Assembly: GCA_022564995.1 (NCBI GenBank)
Contig: JADFKK010000014.1
Coordinates: 1 to 49,482 of the forward strand
Length of the DNA stretch: 49,482 nt
From: Planctomycetota bacterium
GTDB lineage: Bacteria; Planctomycetota; Planctomycetia; Pirellulales; JADFKK01
Reading direction: 5' to 3'
Under the pieces are notes generated by a model, which saw nothing but the letters and a program-made list of their open reading frames with translations, did not search any database and was not told where the DNA came from. Made by a program: the position numbers and the translations under genes. Of the stretch, positions 43,203 to 49,482 are shown piece after piece (positions within the stretch are counted from its first letter, which is position 1; each line of letters begins with the position of its first letter).

Positions 43203-44720
43203 TTATAGTCCGTACAGTGGCCCCAGCTTTTCGCGCAGGTGGGCGATCAGCGGCCCGTGCGAGAGCGGCTTTCCGGTGATCCGCTCGACCAACTCGGCGG
43301 CCGTGTAACATTGGCCGTTTTGGTGGATGTTCTGCTGTAGCCAGGAGCGCAGACGGGCGAAATCGCCGGCTCGGAATTGCTCGTCCAGATCGCCCAAGTC
43401 CTCGCCGGCCTGGTCGAAGAATTGCGAGGCGTACAGATTTCCCAGCGAATAAGTGGCGAAATAGCCGATTAGCCCGGCGCTCCAGTGAACGTCCTGCATC
43501 ACCCCGTCGGCATCGCTGGGCGGCTCGATGCCCAGGTAGTCGCGATATTTTTCGTTCCACGCGCCCGGCAAGTCGGCCACCGGCAGCTCGTCGTTGATCA
43601 GAGCCTGTTCCAACTCGAAGCGGATCAAGATGTGCAGGTTGTAGGTCGCCTCGTCCGCCTCGACTCGGATCAGCGAGGGCCGCACGTCGTTGATGGCGAA
43701 GAAGAAATCATCGAGCGAGGTGTCGGCCAGCGCCTCGGGAAACGCCTGCTGCGCATCGCCGTAGAAAAACTCCCAAAAGGCGCGGCTTCGCCCAACCAGG
43801 TTTTCCCACATTCGCGATTGCGACTCGTGGATGCCCAGCGAGACATATTCACCCGGCGGCAATCCAAACTGCTCGGTGCGCAGCCCTTGGTCGTAAATTC
43901 CATGCCCCGATTCGTGCAGAATGCCGAACAGCGCGCCGGGGAAAAACTTCTCGTCGTAGCGCGTCGTAATACGGCAATCGTGCGGGCCCATGCCGGAACA
44001 AAACGGGTGAGACGTCACGTCGAGCCGGCCGCGCTCGAAGTCGAAGCCGATCGCCGCCGCGGCCCGGCTGCCGAACGCCCTCTGCGTCTCGATCGGATAG
44101 TGTCGATGTAAAATGTCGACGGGGCCCTGGCGGCCGCTGTCACGAATCTCGGCAACGAGCGGCACCAATTCCTCGCGCAGTCCGGCCAGTGTCTTGGCGA
44201 CGTTCGAGGTCAGCTCGCCCGGTTCGTACTGATCGAGCAGGGCGTCGTAGGGGCACTCCTCGTAACCAAGCGCCTCGGCCTCCTGCCGTTTCAATCCCAT
44301 CGTCTTTTCCAGGATCGGACGGAACGAGGCGAAATCGTCGGCCGCCCGGGCTTTCTCCCACGCTTGCTGTCCTAACACCGACGTGCGGGTTAGCTCTTCG
44401 ACCAGCGTCTGCGGCAGCTTGTTGCGTTTATCATACTCGCGCTGGAGCTGGCGGATCGTCGCCCCAGCGTCGCTGTGTCGATCTTCGGCCAACGGACTGC
44501 CGACCAGCTCGCCGAGCAAATCGCCCAGCCGCGGGTCGGTCCACCGCCGGTGAATTTTCCCGGCCAGATACGTGATCTGCTCCGCCCGATACTGCCCCGC
44601 CCGCGGCGGCATCTTCGTCCGCTCGTCCCAGCCAAGCAGCCCTTCGATCGAGCTCAATAATGCGGTCTCGCGGCTGTAGTCACAAAGTTGGTCGAAGGCG
44701 GTTTGCGTGGCGTCGGACAT
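43203..44720 (-). CDS. M32 family metallo-carboxypeptidase
   Basis: ATG 44720 gives 505 residues, the usual size of M32 (Taq-type) carboxypeptidases; a longer frame is not supported. The zinc motif HESGHGIYDQG (HExxH) lies at about residue 268, and the third ligand region IHESQSRMWENLVGRS follows at about 300. DTSLDDFFFAINDVRPSLIRVEADEATYNLHI is also typical. M32 enzymes remove C-terminal residues from peptides in the cytoplasm, and no signal peptide is present. Standing alone on the minus strand, it has no obvious operon partner. The 3' end adjoins a paired hairpin. Confidence 0.93.
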   Translation of the reverse strand: MSDATQTAFDQLCDYSRETALLSSIEGLLGWDERTKMPPRAGQYRAEQITYLAGKIHRRWTDPRLGDLLGELVGSPLAEDRHSDAGATIRQLQREYDKRNKLPQTLVEELTRTSVLGQQAWEKARAADDFASFRPILEKTMGLKRQEAEALGYEECPYDALLDQYEPGELTSNVAKTLAGLREELVPLVAEIRDSGRQGPVDILHRHYPIETQRAFGSRAAAAIGFDFERGRLDVTSHPFCSGMGPHDCRITTRYDEKFFPGALFGILHESGHGIYDQGLRTEQFGLPPGEYVSLGIHESQSRMWENLVGRSRAFWEFFYGDAQQAFPEALADTSLDDFFFAINDVRPSLIRVEADEATYNLHILIRFELEQALINDELPVADLPGAWNEKYRDYLGIEPPSDADGVMQDVHWSAGLIGYFATYSLGNLYASQFFDQAGEDLGDLDEQFRAGDFARLRSWLQQNIHQNGQCYTAAELVERITGKPLSHGPLIAHLREKLGPLYGL

Positions 44721-45262
44721 GATGGAACGGTACGGATTAGAGGCGTGCAAATGGGACTCGGCATAACGCTTCGCGAGCCTAACGCAGCCGGGTCCAAGCC
44801 GCAAGACACCGCTGCCCTGATGCCTGAAGGCAATGAGAGGAAGCCGGCTAAAGCCGGCTGACGACAAATTTTGGAGCGAATGCGGCCCACCGGCTAAAGC
44901 CGGTGGCTGACAACGGAGCCGGCTGAAGCCGGCAAGACTGGGCCGTCTGGTTAATGACGTCCCACATCTGAGTCAGGAAGTGATCTGACCGAAATATTGT
45001 CGAAAGCGCGATCGATCGCGTCCGAAGCGGATTGCCGGCTTTAGCCGGCACCAACGTCAGCCGCCAGCTTTAGCTGGTGGAACGCAGTTTGGCCGGCCCG
45101 AACTAAGTTGAGCCGGCTTTAGCCGGCTTCCCTTGGAGCACCGCCCGCGAGGCGACATACCATAAACGCCTTGAAATGCTCCTTCAAACGCTCGATAATA
45201 CCGAAGGAGTGGTGTTGCTGCATCGCGAGCGTCCGACATGCCCGTGAAGCCGGGATAATCGC
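44721..45262. other. 542-bp gap between divergent genes
   Basis: The gap is occupied mostly by the AGCCGGC hairpin cluster (44842-45128). No gene is seen. A weak GGATAATC lies just before the ATG at 45263. Confidence 0.6.
44842..45128. repeat. Cluster of six AGCCGGCTAAAGCCGGCT hairpins
   Basis: Three hairpins have a TAAA- or TGAA-type loop: 44842-44859, 44888-44905 and 44917-44933. Three follow in the opposite orientation with TTTA: 45033-45050, 45064-45077 and 45111-45128. The stems vary (CCGGC, CCAGC) while pairing is kept, so the fold is conserved rather than the sequence. Confidence 0.85.
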
Positions 45263-45889
45263 ATGATACGTTGGTTGACCGAAAACGTGAAGCAGCGATT
45301 GTTCGCCTCCTCGAAGGACGGCTATCTCGTTTTCTACCCGCACGGTCCGTTCAAAGGTTACGTCGTTGCCGAACCTTCGTATCAGCGAGTGATCGTCGCT
45401 TGGATCAGCGGATTCACGGTCTTCACACTGATGACCGGGGCCGCTGCGATTGCCATCGGCGCGGCAATTGGATTTGCGGACGCGATGCTTTCAGTGATTG
45501 GGTTGCTCGATTGTTTGTGGTACACGATCCTTGTGCGCCGGCTGACCAAGGGTTTGGTCGCGCTTCCGTTCGGCATTGGTTTTCGCTTCTACGCACGCTG
45601 CACAGACGAGAAGCGGCTGTGGCAACAGCTTCTCGGCGGAGTCATCATAGTTGCAGTGGTGGGCGCGTGCATGTTCTTGAACCCCGACGCGATTCGCTTT
45701 TCTCTCGTGTCAGGCACCGCGATGTTAGGACTCTGGGCGATCACTGCCGCGGTGTTGCTTCGCGTTCGGCAGAACAGCATCAAGCCGTGCAGCGCGAGTC
45801 TCGGCGTCCCTGACGCGGCGGACACCGATTCAAGAACGAATCAGGCTATCCGCGCGGCCCGTCGAAGCGGCTGTCGAGGCTGCGGCTGA
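45263..45889 (+). CDS. Small integral membrane protein, unknown function
   Basis: The 208-residue protein has about four transmembrane helices: 45-78 (VIVAWISGFTVFTLMTGAAA region), about 80-93, 125-143 (LLGGVIIVAVVGACMFL) and 150-172 (SGTAMLGLWAITAAVLL). Its N-terminal SSKDGYLVFYPHGPFKGYVV is found in small bacterial membrane proteins of unknown role. The C-terminal tail (about 175-208) is polar and Cys/Arg-rich and overlaps the 3' end of the convergent lipoprotein gene by 44 bases. The tail could be read-through beyond an older stop. I do not recognise a named family. Confidence 0.65.
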   Translation: MIRWLTENVKQRLFASSKDGYLVFYPHGPFKGYVVAEPSYQRVIVAWISGFTVFTLMTGAAAIAIGAAIGFADAMLSVIGLLDCLWYTILVRRLTKGLVALPFGIGFRFYARCTDEKRLWQQLLGGVIIVAVVGACMFLNPDAIRFSLVSGTAMLGLWAITAAVLLRVRQNSIKPCSASLGVPDAADTDSRTNQAIRAARRSGCRGCG

Positions 45890-46076
45890 TTTCTTGGCCG
45901 CGGCTGGAAAGCGCGGTGCCGTCACGGGCGCCCTCGCGGATCTGTCGCCACTCCTCGCCGAATGAGGGCGCCCCTTGCGGTTTTGACGAAGCGCAGCCAG
46001 AGCTGGCCAAAGCGGCGATCGCCAGGACGAAGCCGCCGAGCGAAATCGCAATACCGTGAGATCGACTTTTCTGCAT
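45846..46076 (-). CDS. Small lipoprotein
   Basis: The 76-residue protein opens with MQKSRSHGIAISLGGFVLAI and a lipobox ASSGC (Cys at about 28). A short hydrophilic tail follows (FGEEWRQIREGARDGTALSS). The ORF runs on upstream without a better start, and the chosen ATG is the one that gives a complete lipoprotein signal. The function is unknown; small envelope lipoproteins like this are common. It is downstream of recQ on the same strand but 118 bases away, with a repeat between. Confidence 0.6.
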   Translation of the reverse strand: MQKSRSHGIAISLGGFVLAIAALASSGCASSKPQGAPSFGEEWRQIREGARDGTALSSRGQEISRSLDSRFDGPRG

Positions 46077-46174
46077 GACAGCGTGGACCAGGGGCGGAAC
46101 TGCGAGTTGGCGCGAGTGTTTCAAAATTCGCCGCTGGTGTCCAGGGCAATTGATGAACGATTGACCGCGAAAAA

Positions 46175-46198
46175 TCGCCGGCGGGAGTCGGCTCCTAC
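46175..46198. repeat. Single GTAGGAGCC repeat at the recQ stop
   Basis: TCGCCGGCGGGAGTCGGCTCCTAC. On the minus strand its GTAG edge supplies the TAG stop of recQ (46195-46197). This is a single arm of the GTAGGAGGCG family. Confidence 0.75.
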
Positions 46199-48135
46199 AG
46201 CTCTTTTGCCCGTGCCAAGACACGCCCGAACGCCACTGCCGCCTGAGAACCGAACAGTGGATCGCGCGCCAGCCGGGCTCGCGCCAGCCGGGGCGAGGAG
46301 ATGCCGCACAAGAATCGTGCCAGGGCCACCGGATCGCCCAACACTTCCGGCCGCTGCGAACGCAGCGAGACGGCCCTTTGCCAGGAGGCCTCGTCAATCT
46401 CGGCCTCCGCCGTCGTGCCGGCTTGCGCCGCGTTGCCGCCCGACAGACACCACGAACAATGACCGCACGGCTGCTCGAGCGGCTCGCCGAAGTAAGCTCC
46501 CAAAAGCGATGTTTGGCAGCCGTCGTGCTCGACCAGCTCGACAATCTGCGCCAGCCGCCGCAGGTCGGCCTCCTCTCGCCGTTGCATCCGCTCGCAAAGA
46601 TCCGTTGAAAGCGCCGCCAAATCCGCCGGCTGCTGCAACACGTGGAAGCGATGCCGCACGCCGGCCACCTTCACTTCGAGCATCTGCTGCTCGCCCAGAT
46701 AGTCGAGCGCCCGCACGATCCGCTCGCGTGGCGCGCCCAACCGCGTGGCGGCCCGCTCCAGATCGATCGAAAACCACGTTTTCGCCTTGACCGCTTGGGC
46801 CAACATGCGGGCGACAAAATCGCGCCGTTCGCCCTCGAAACGTGTCAGAATTTCTGCTGAACTCATTCGCGGCTTGAACTGATAATTGGCATAGAACGGC
46901 GTTCCGCCTTCCAGATACCCTTCGAGCTGAAGATACGTCAGCAGCGTGCGAACCACCAATTCGCGGATGTCGTGCTTGTGGGCAGCGTCGTAGATCGACA
47001 GATCAAAATTCTCGCCGAGCGAAAACACCTGCTCCACCAAACTTCGCACGGCCGCCGCGGTTGGCGTGTCGCCGTAGATGAAATTTTCCAGCACGTTCAA
47101 ATCGTCGCGGCAGAGAAACATCTCGCACGTCGCGGGCACCCCGTCTCGCCCGGCCCGACCGATCTCTTGCGAGTAATTCTCCAGACTCTTCGGCGGATTG
47201 TAATGATAGACGTAGCGAATGTTGGCTTTGTCGATGCCCATGCCGAAGGCGATCGTGGCCACTACGATGCCGTCGTCCGAGGCAATAAACCAATCTTGCG
47301 CCGCCGCCCGCTGTTCGTTCTTCATGCCGGCGTGATAATGTCGGGCCGGCAGCCCAGCGCTGGCCAATCGGGCGGCCACTTCTTCACTCGTTCGCTGCAA
47401 CGTGACATACACGATCGTCGGTCCGCGTGGCCGCTGGTGCAGACGGCCCAGCAGCACATCGTCTCGCTCGTCGAAAGAAACGGGCGTCGAGAGCAGCGTC
47501 AGATTATCGCGATAAAAACCGGTCCGCACCGCGCAGCCATCTTTAATGTGAAACTCCCGGCAGATGTCTTGCAGCACCGATTCGGTCGCCGTGGCGGTCA
47601 GCGCAAAGAGACGCTCCGCTTTACACTCTTGGGCAAACGCCGCCAGCTTGAGATAGTCGGGTCGAAAATTATGACCCCATTCCGAGATACAATGGGCCTC
47701 GTCGACCGCGAACAGCGACACGCGCACCCGCGCGATCATCTCGCGAAATCGCTCGTTGTTGAATCGCTCCGGGGCCACGTACAACAGCCGCAGCCGCCCG
47801 CTACGAATGTCTTCCATCACCTGGCGATATTCGTCGGCCGACAGCGTCGAATCGAGCCGGGCCGCCGCGATGCTGCGCGCCGCCAGCGCGTCGATCTGAT
47901 CCTTCATCAGGGCGATCAACGGCGAGACCACCAACGTCAGCCCGGGCAGCAGCAGCGCCGGCAGTTGATAACAGAGCGACTTGCCGCCGCCCGTCGGAAA
48001 CACGGCCGCCGCGTTGTTACCCGCCAGCAGATGCTCGATCACCTCCCGCTGCCCCGGCCGAAACTCATCGAACGAGAAGTGTTGTTTCAACGTCGCATAC
48101 AAATCAACTTCGATGGGAGTAACAGTCGTCGGCAT
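46195..48135 (-). CDS. recQ: RecQ-family DNA helicase with displaced zinc module
   Basis: The 646-residue protein has all SF2 RecQ motifs: motif 0/I FRPGQREVIEHLLAG and FPTGGGKSLCYQ, motif II DEAHCISEWGHNFRPDY, motif III ALTATAT, motif V GIVVATIAFGMGIDKANIRYV and motif VI QEIGRAGRDG at about 325. RecQ unwinds recombination and stalled-fork intermediates. In Escherichia coli RecQ the zinc cysteines follow motif VI closely (about residue 380-403). Here a region of about 200 residues with winged-helix-like sequence comes first, and the zinc module (GCQTSLLGAYFGEP, then CGHCSWC) is at about 540-567. A C-terminal HRDC domain is not evident. It has its own promoter at 48183-48210. Confidence 0.92.
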   Translation of the reverse strand: MPTTVTPIEVDLYATLKQHFSFDEFRPGQREVIEHLLAGNNAAAVFPTGGGKSLCYQLPALLLPGLTLVVSPLIALMKDQIDALAARSIAAARLDSTLSADEYRQVMEDIRSGRLRLLYVAPERFNNERFREMIARVRVSLFAVDEAHCISEWGHNFRPDYLKLAAFAQECKAERLFALTATATESVLQDICREFHIKDGCAVRTGFYRDNLTLLSTPVSFDERDDVLLGRLHQRPRGPTIVYVTLQRTSEEVAARLASAGLPARHYHAGMKNEQRAAAQDWFIASDDGIVVATIAFGMGIDKANIRYVYHYNPPKSLENYSQEIGRAGRDGVPATCEMFLCRDDLNVLENFIYGDTPTAAAVRSLVEQVFSLGENFDLSIYDAAHKHDIRELVVRTLLTYLQLEGYLEGGTPFYANYQFKPRMSSAEILTRFEGERRDFVARMLAQAVKAKTWFSIDLERAATRLGAPRERIVRALDYLGEQQMLEVKVAGVRHRFHVLQQPADLAALSTDLCERMQRREEADLRRLAQIVELVEHDGCQTSLLGAYFGEPLEQPCGHCSWCLSGGNAAQAGTTAEAEIDEASWQRAVSLRSQRPEVLGDPVALARFLCGISSPRLARARLARDPLFGSQAAVAFGRVLARAKEL

Positions 48136-48182
48136 GGCGTGGTCCTCGCGTCACGATCCAAGGAATTGACAGCAATCCAAAT

Positions 48183-48200
48183 AGTGTACCAATGAACACT
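48183..48200. promoter_or_regulatory. Possible operator AGTGT-N8-ACACT at the recQ promoter
   Basis: A perfect 5-bp inverted repeat with an 8-base spacer covers the -10 box and half of the spacer, the position of a repressor site. No known regulator can be assigned. Confidence 0.3.
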
Positions 48201-48210
48201 TTCGTGTCAA
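48183..48210 (-). promoter_or_regulatory. Promoter of recQ
   Basis: On the minus strand TTGACA (48210-48205) and TACACT (48188-48183) are spaced by 16 bases. The expected start is about 55 bases before the recQ ATG. Confidence 0.6.
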
Positions 48211-48223
48211 GCATCCCGCAACT

Positions 48224-48292
48224 GTAGGAGGCGACTCCGTCGGCGATCCTGGGAACGTCGTCGCATGGGTCGCCGTCGGAGACGCCTCCTAC
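48224..48292. repeat. GTAGGAGGCG paired hairpin
   Basis: 48224-48246 and 48270-48292 are inverted copies, 21 of 23 matching, with GTAGGAGGCG / CGCCTCCTAC ends. Confidence 0.85.
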
Positions 48293-48370
48293 AGCCGACG
48301 CGATACGGCGAGGCCGTAGGTTCCTTCTGCCGGAAGCAGAAGCGCCGCGGCAAGCCGGCAGCCATTCTGC

Positions 48371-48400
48371 TTGCACCCCGCCCCTCATTTGCCCTACAAT
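48371..48400 (+). promoter_or_regulatory. Weak promoter upstream of the truncated LEPR-XLL gene
   Basis: TTGCAC (48371-48376) and TACAAT (48395-48400) are spaced by 18 bases. The -35 is poor. Confidence 0.3.
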
Positions 48401-48425
48401 GGGAATTCAGAGGGCACCCGTGGAG

Positions 48426-48451
48426 GTGAGCGGCAAGGCGCTAGCCGCCGG
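48426..48451. repeat. Single GTGAGCGGCAAGGCGCTAGC repeat
   Basis: This matches the arms at 12660-12741, but only one arm is present here. Confidence 0.7.
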
Positions 48452-48559
48452 TAAGTCACCGCGACGGCAACGATTGGTCATTATTGAGCCGCCGTGTCCT
48501 CACGGCGATGAACATCACTCCGAATTCCCCATTCCGAAATCCGAATTTGAAAGCCCCCC

Positions 48560-49183
48560 ATGTCTCGCCAAGCTCGCCTTCGCCGCGACACCCGTCACAC
48601 CCGCTTGGCCGTTGAGCCCTTGGAAGAGCGCCGGCTGTTGGCGGTGATGAGTTTTCAAGATGGTGTCTTGCCGACGCCCGACTATTCCGGCACGCGCGAC
48701 GTGCCGCTGTTTGGGGCGGAGGAGGACGTGAACTTTGGAGACACCGCAACGCTCCGGGCCGATGCCGAGCAGGGCTCGACGGGCGAGCCGGTTTGGTCGC
48801 TGATCAAGTGGGATCTGTCGGGCATCCCGGCCACCGCGACGATCAACGACGTTTCGATCACCGTCAACGTCAGCAACACGACCGTCGCCGCGATTGATAT
48901 TCGCGATCTGATCATTGACGACTACATCGCCAGCTACGATTCGCAAACGGAAACGTACGGCGTGAAATCGGTCTTCCTCATCGGACACGTACCGATCCCC
49001 ATGTCGGGCAGCAACAGCCCGGACGGGCACGGCAAGCGGCCGATGCCCGCCGACCTGTTTTACGGCGAAGTGGATGGGTCGATTGCCACCCGTGATTTGA
49101 CATCTTGCTCGCGGGCTGGTAACGTACGAGTGGTTTTCAAGCGAACTAGGACACCCTACTTCTCCTGGGAGACGGCATTATGA
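48560..49183 (+). pseudogene. Truncated LEPR-XLL protein
   Basis: The 207-residue ORF has a basic N-terminus and PLEERRLLAV, a LEPR-XLL variant at about residue 19. A DNRLRE-like stretch follows (GDTATLRADAEQ, LIKWDLSGIPATATINDVSI, about 50-100). It then runs directly into VKSVFLIGHVPIPMSGSNSP and ADLFYGEVDG. The latter belongs to a much larger exported domain (caspase/C25-like protease-type GHVPxPxSG...PDGHG...PADxYYGDxDG). After about residue 170 the sequence has no matching continuation and a stop follows. It therefore looks like an internally deleted and prematurely ended remnant of a long surface protein. The first ATG is used; no ribosome site is clear. Confidence 0.6.
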
Positions 49184-49482
49184 ATTCTACCTATCTGAAA
49201 ACGCTGCGGCTTGGCTCGGCCGCGCTCGCCGTGGGCTTTGTGCTGCTGACGGTGGTGAGTTCCACTAGCCGAGGAGCATTGATTGAGTACGCCTGGCAGG
49301 GAACGATTGTTCCGAATGACCCGGCCGAAGATCCTTGGGGCATCGGCTCGTCCGGCCTGGGATTCACGATTTCAGGATTTGTAAATCAAGGGGCGGACGA
49401 CTTGCTGCCGGACGAGTCACACGCAAGATTTGATTTGTCCGACGCGGTGCTTCTGATCGACGGCGAGATGCCCGTATCATTC
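49180..49482 (+). CDS. Start of an exported protein (partial, cut by window end)
   Basis: ATG 49180 overlaps the stop of the truncated gene (ATGA), and GGGAGAC lies just upstream. The 101 visible residues begin with a signal peptide, MNSTYLKTLRLGSAALAVGF followed by VLLTVVSSTSRGAL. The mature part, IEYAWQGTIVPNDPAEDPWG onward, resembles the N-terminus of planctomycete PEP-CTERM-type secreted proteins, which often start with a signal peptide and an A-L-I-x-Y-x-G-x-I strand. The C-terminus that would confirm a sorting signal is outside the window. Confidence 0.65.
   Translation, partial: MNSTYLKTLRLGSAALAVGFVLLTVVSSTSRGALIEYAWQGTIVPNDPAEDPWGIGSSGLGFTISGFVNQGADDLLPDESHARFDLSDAVLLIDGEMPVSF

Larger units (their letters stand above)
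48136..48559. other. 424-bp gap with promoters and repeats
   Basis: The gap holds the recQ promoter, a GTAGGAGGCG pair, a small TTCTGC/GCAGAA palindrome near 48331, a GTGAGC single repeat and a weak promoter. No gene is seen. Confidence 0.6.

Noticed and set aside
44842..45128. CRISPR array
   Set aside because: The units are palindromic, irregularly spaced and change orientation half way; there are no uniform spacers and no cas genes.

Overview
The window reads as the chromosome of a planctomycete, most likely of the Pirellulales type. It encodes three proteins with the planctomycete LEPR-XLL N-terminal motif. It also has a PVC-type haem/HEAT protein, a DWPQWRG PQQ-repeat protein, a PmoA-like DUF6807 protein, a ThuA protein and a Tat-exported Gfo/Idh/MocA oxidoreductase. 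Coding density is moderate, and the intergenic gaps are full of short palindromic repeats. No rRNA, tRNA, CRISPR array, intact transposase or prophage was recognised.

Layout. 1-11201 (+): the last codons of a probable sulfatase, a Gfo/Idh/MocA oxidoreductase, a ParD/ParE-type toxin-antitoxin pair with a duplicated antitoxin, and then four exported proteins (DUF6807; isochorismatase-ThuA fusion; sorbosone-dehydrogenase-like/HEAT/cytochrome c protein; tandem alpha/beta hydrolase). This set looks like a carbohydrate-processing locus. 11342-12577 (+): a VKOR-thioredoxin disulfide-forming protein whose start codon lies inside an inverted repeat. 13289-21577 (+): a giant LEPR-XLL protein with lamin-tail, CotH-kinase-like, FN3 and dockerin modules. 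21614-25507 (+): a DUF4058 protein, an unknown protein, a frameshifted gene and a DUF2330 protein. 25554-29290 (-): a PQQ-repeat protein and two unknown lipoproteins. 29793-33779 (+): a second LEPR-XLL protein (five lamin-tail modules, FN3, GEVED, dockerin). 33826-35489: an SDR enzyme, a small HTH-like protein and a small unknown. 35610-39653 (-): a two-gene NifJ-type 2-oxoacid:ferredoxin oxidoreductase. 40208-44720 (-): two unknown proteins and an M32 carboxypeptidase. 45263-48135: a small membrane protein, a small lipoprotein and a RecQ helicase with an unusual domain order. 48560-49482 (+): a damaged LEPR-XLL gene followed by the start of another exported protein.

The most striking signal is not a gene. 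At least fifteen intergenic sites hold pairs of short hairpins in opposite orientation, many bounded by GTAG on the left and CTAC on the right. The hairpin sequences belong to about ten unrelated families that share one design, and some are nested inside others. Their edges supply the stop codons of at least eight genes. This resembles REP/REPIN biology, but no cognate RAYT transposase is in the window.

All functions are inferred from sequence motifs recalled from known families; no database search was run. Repeat coordinates were counted by eye and may be off by a base or so.
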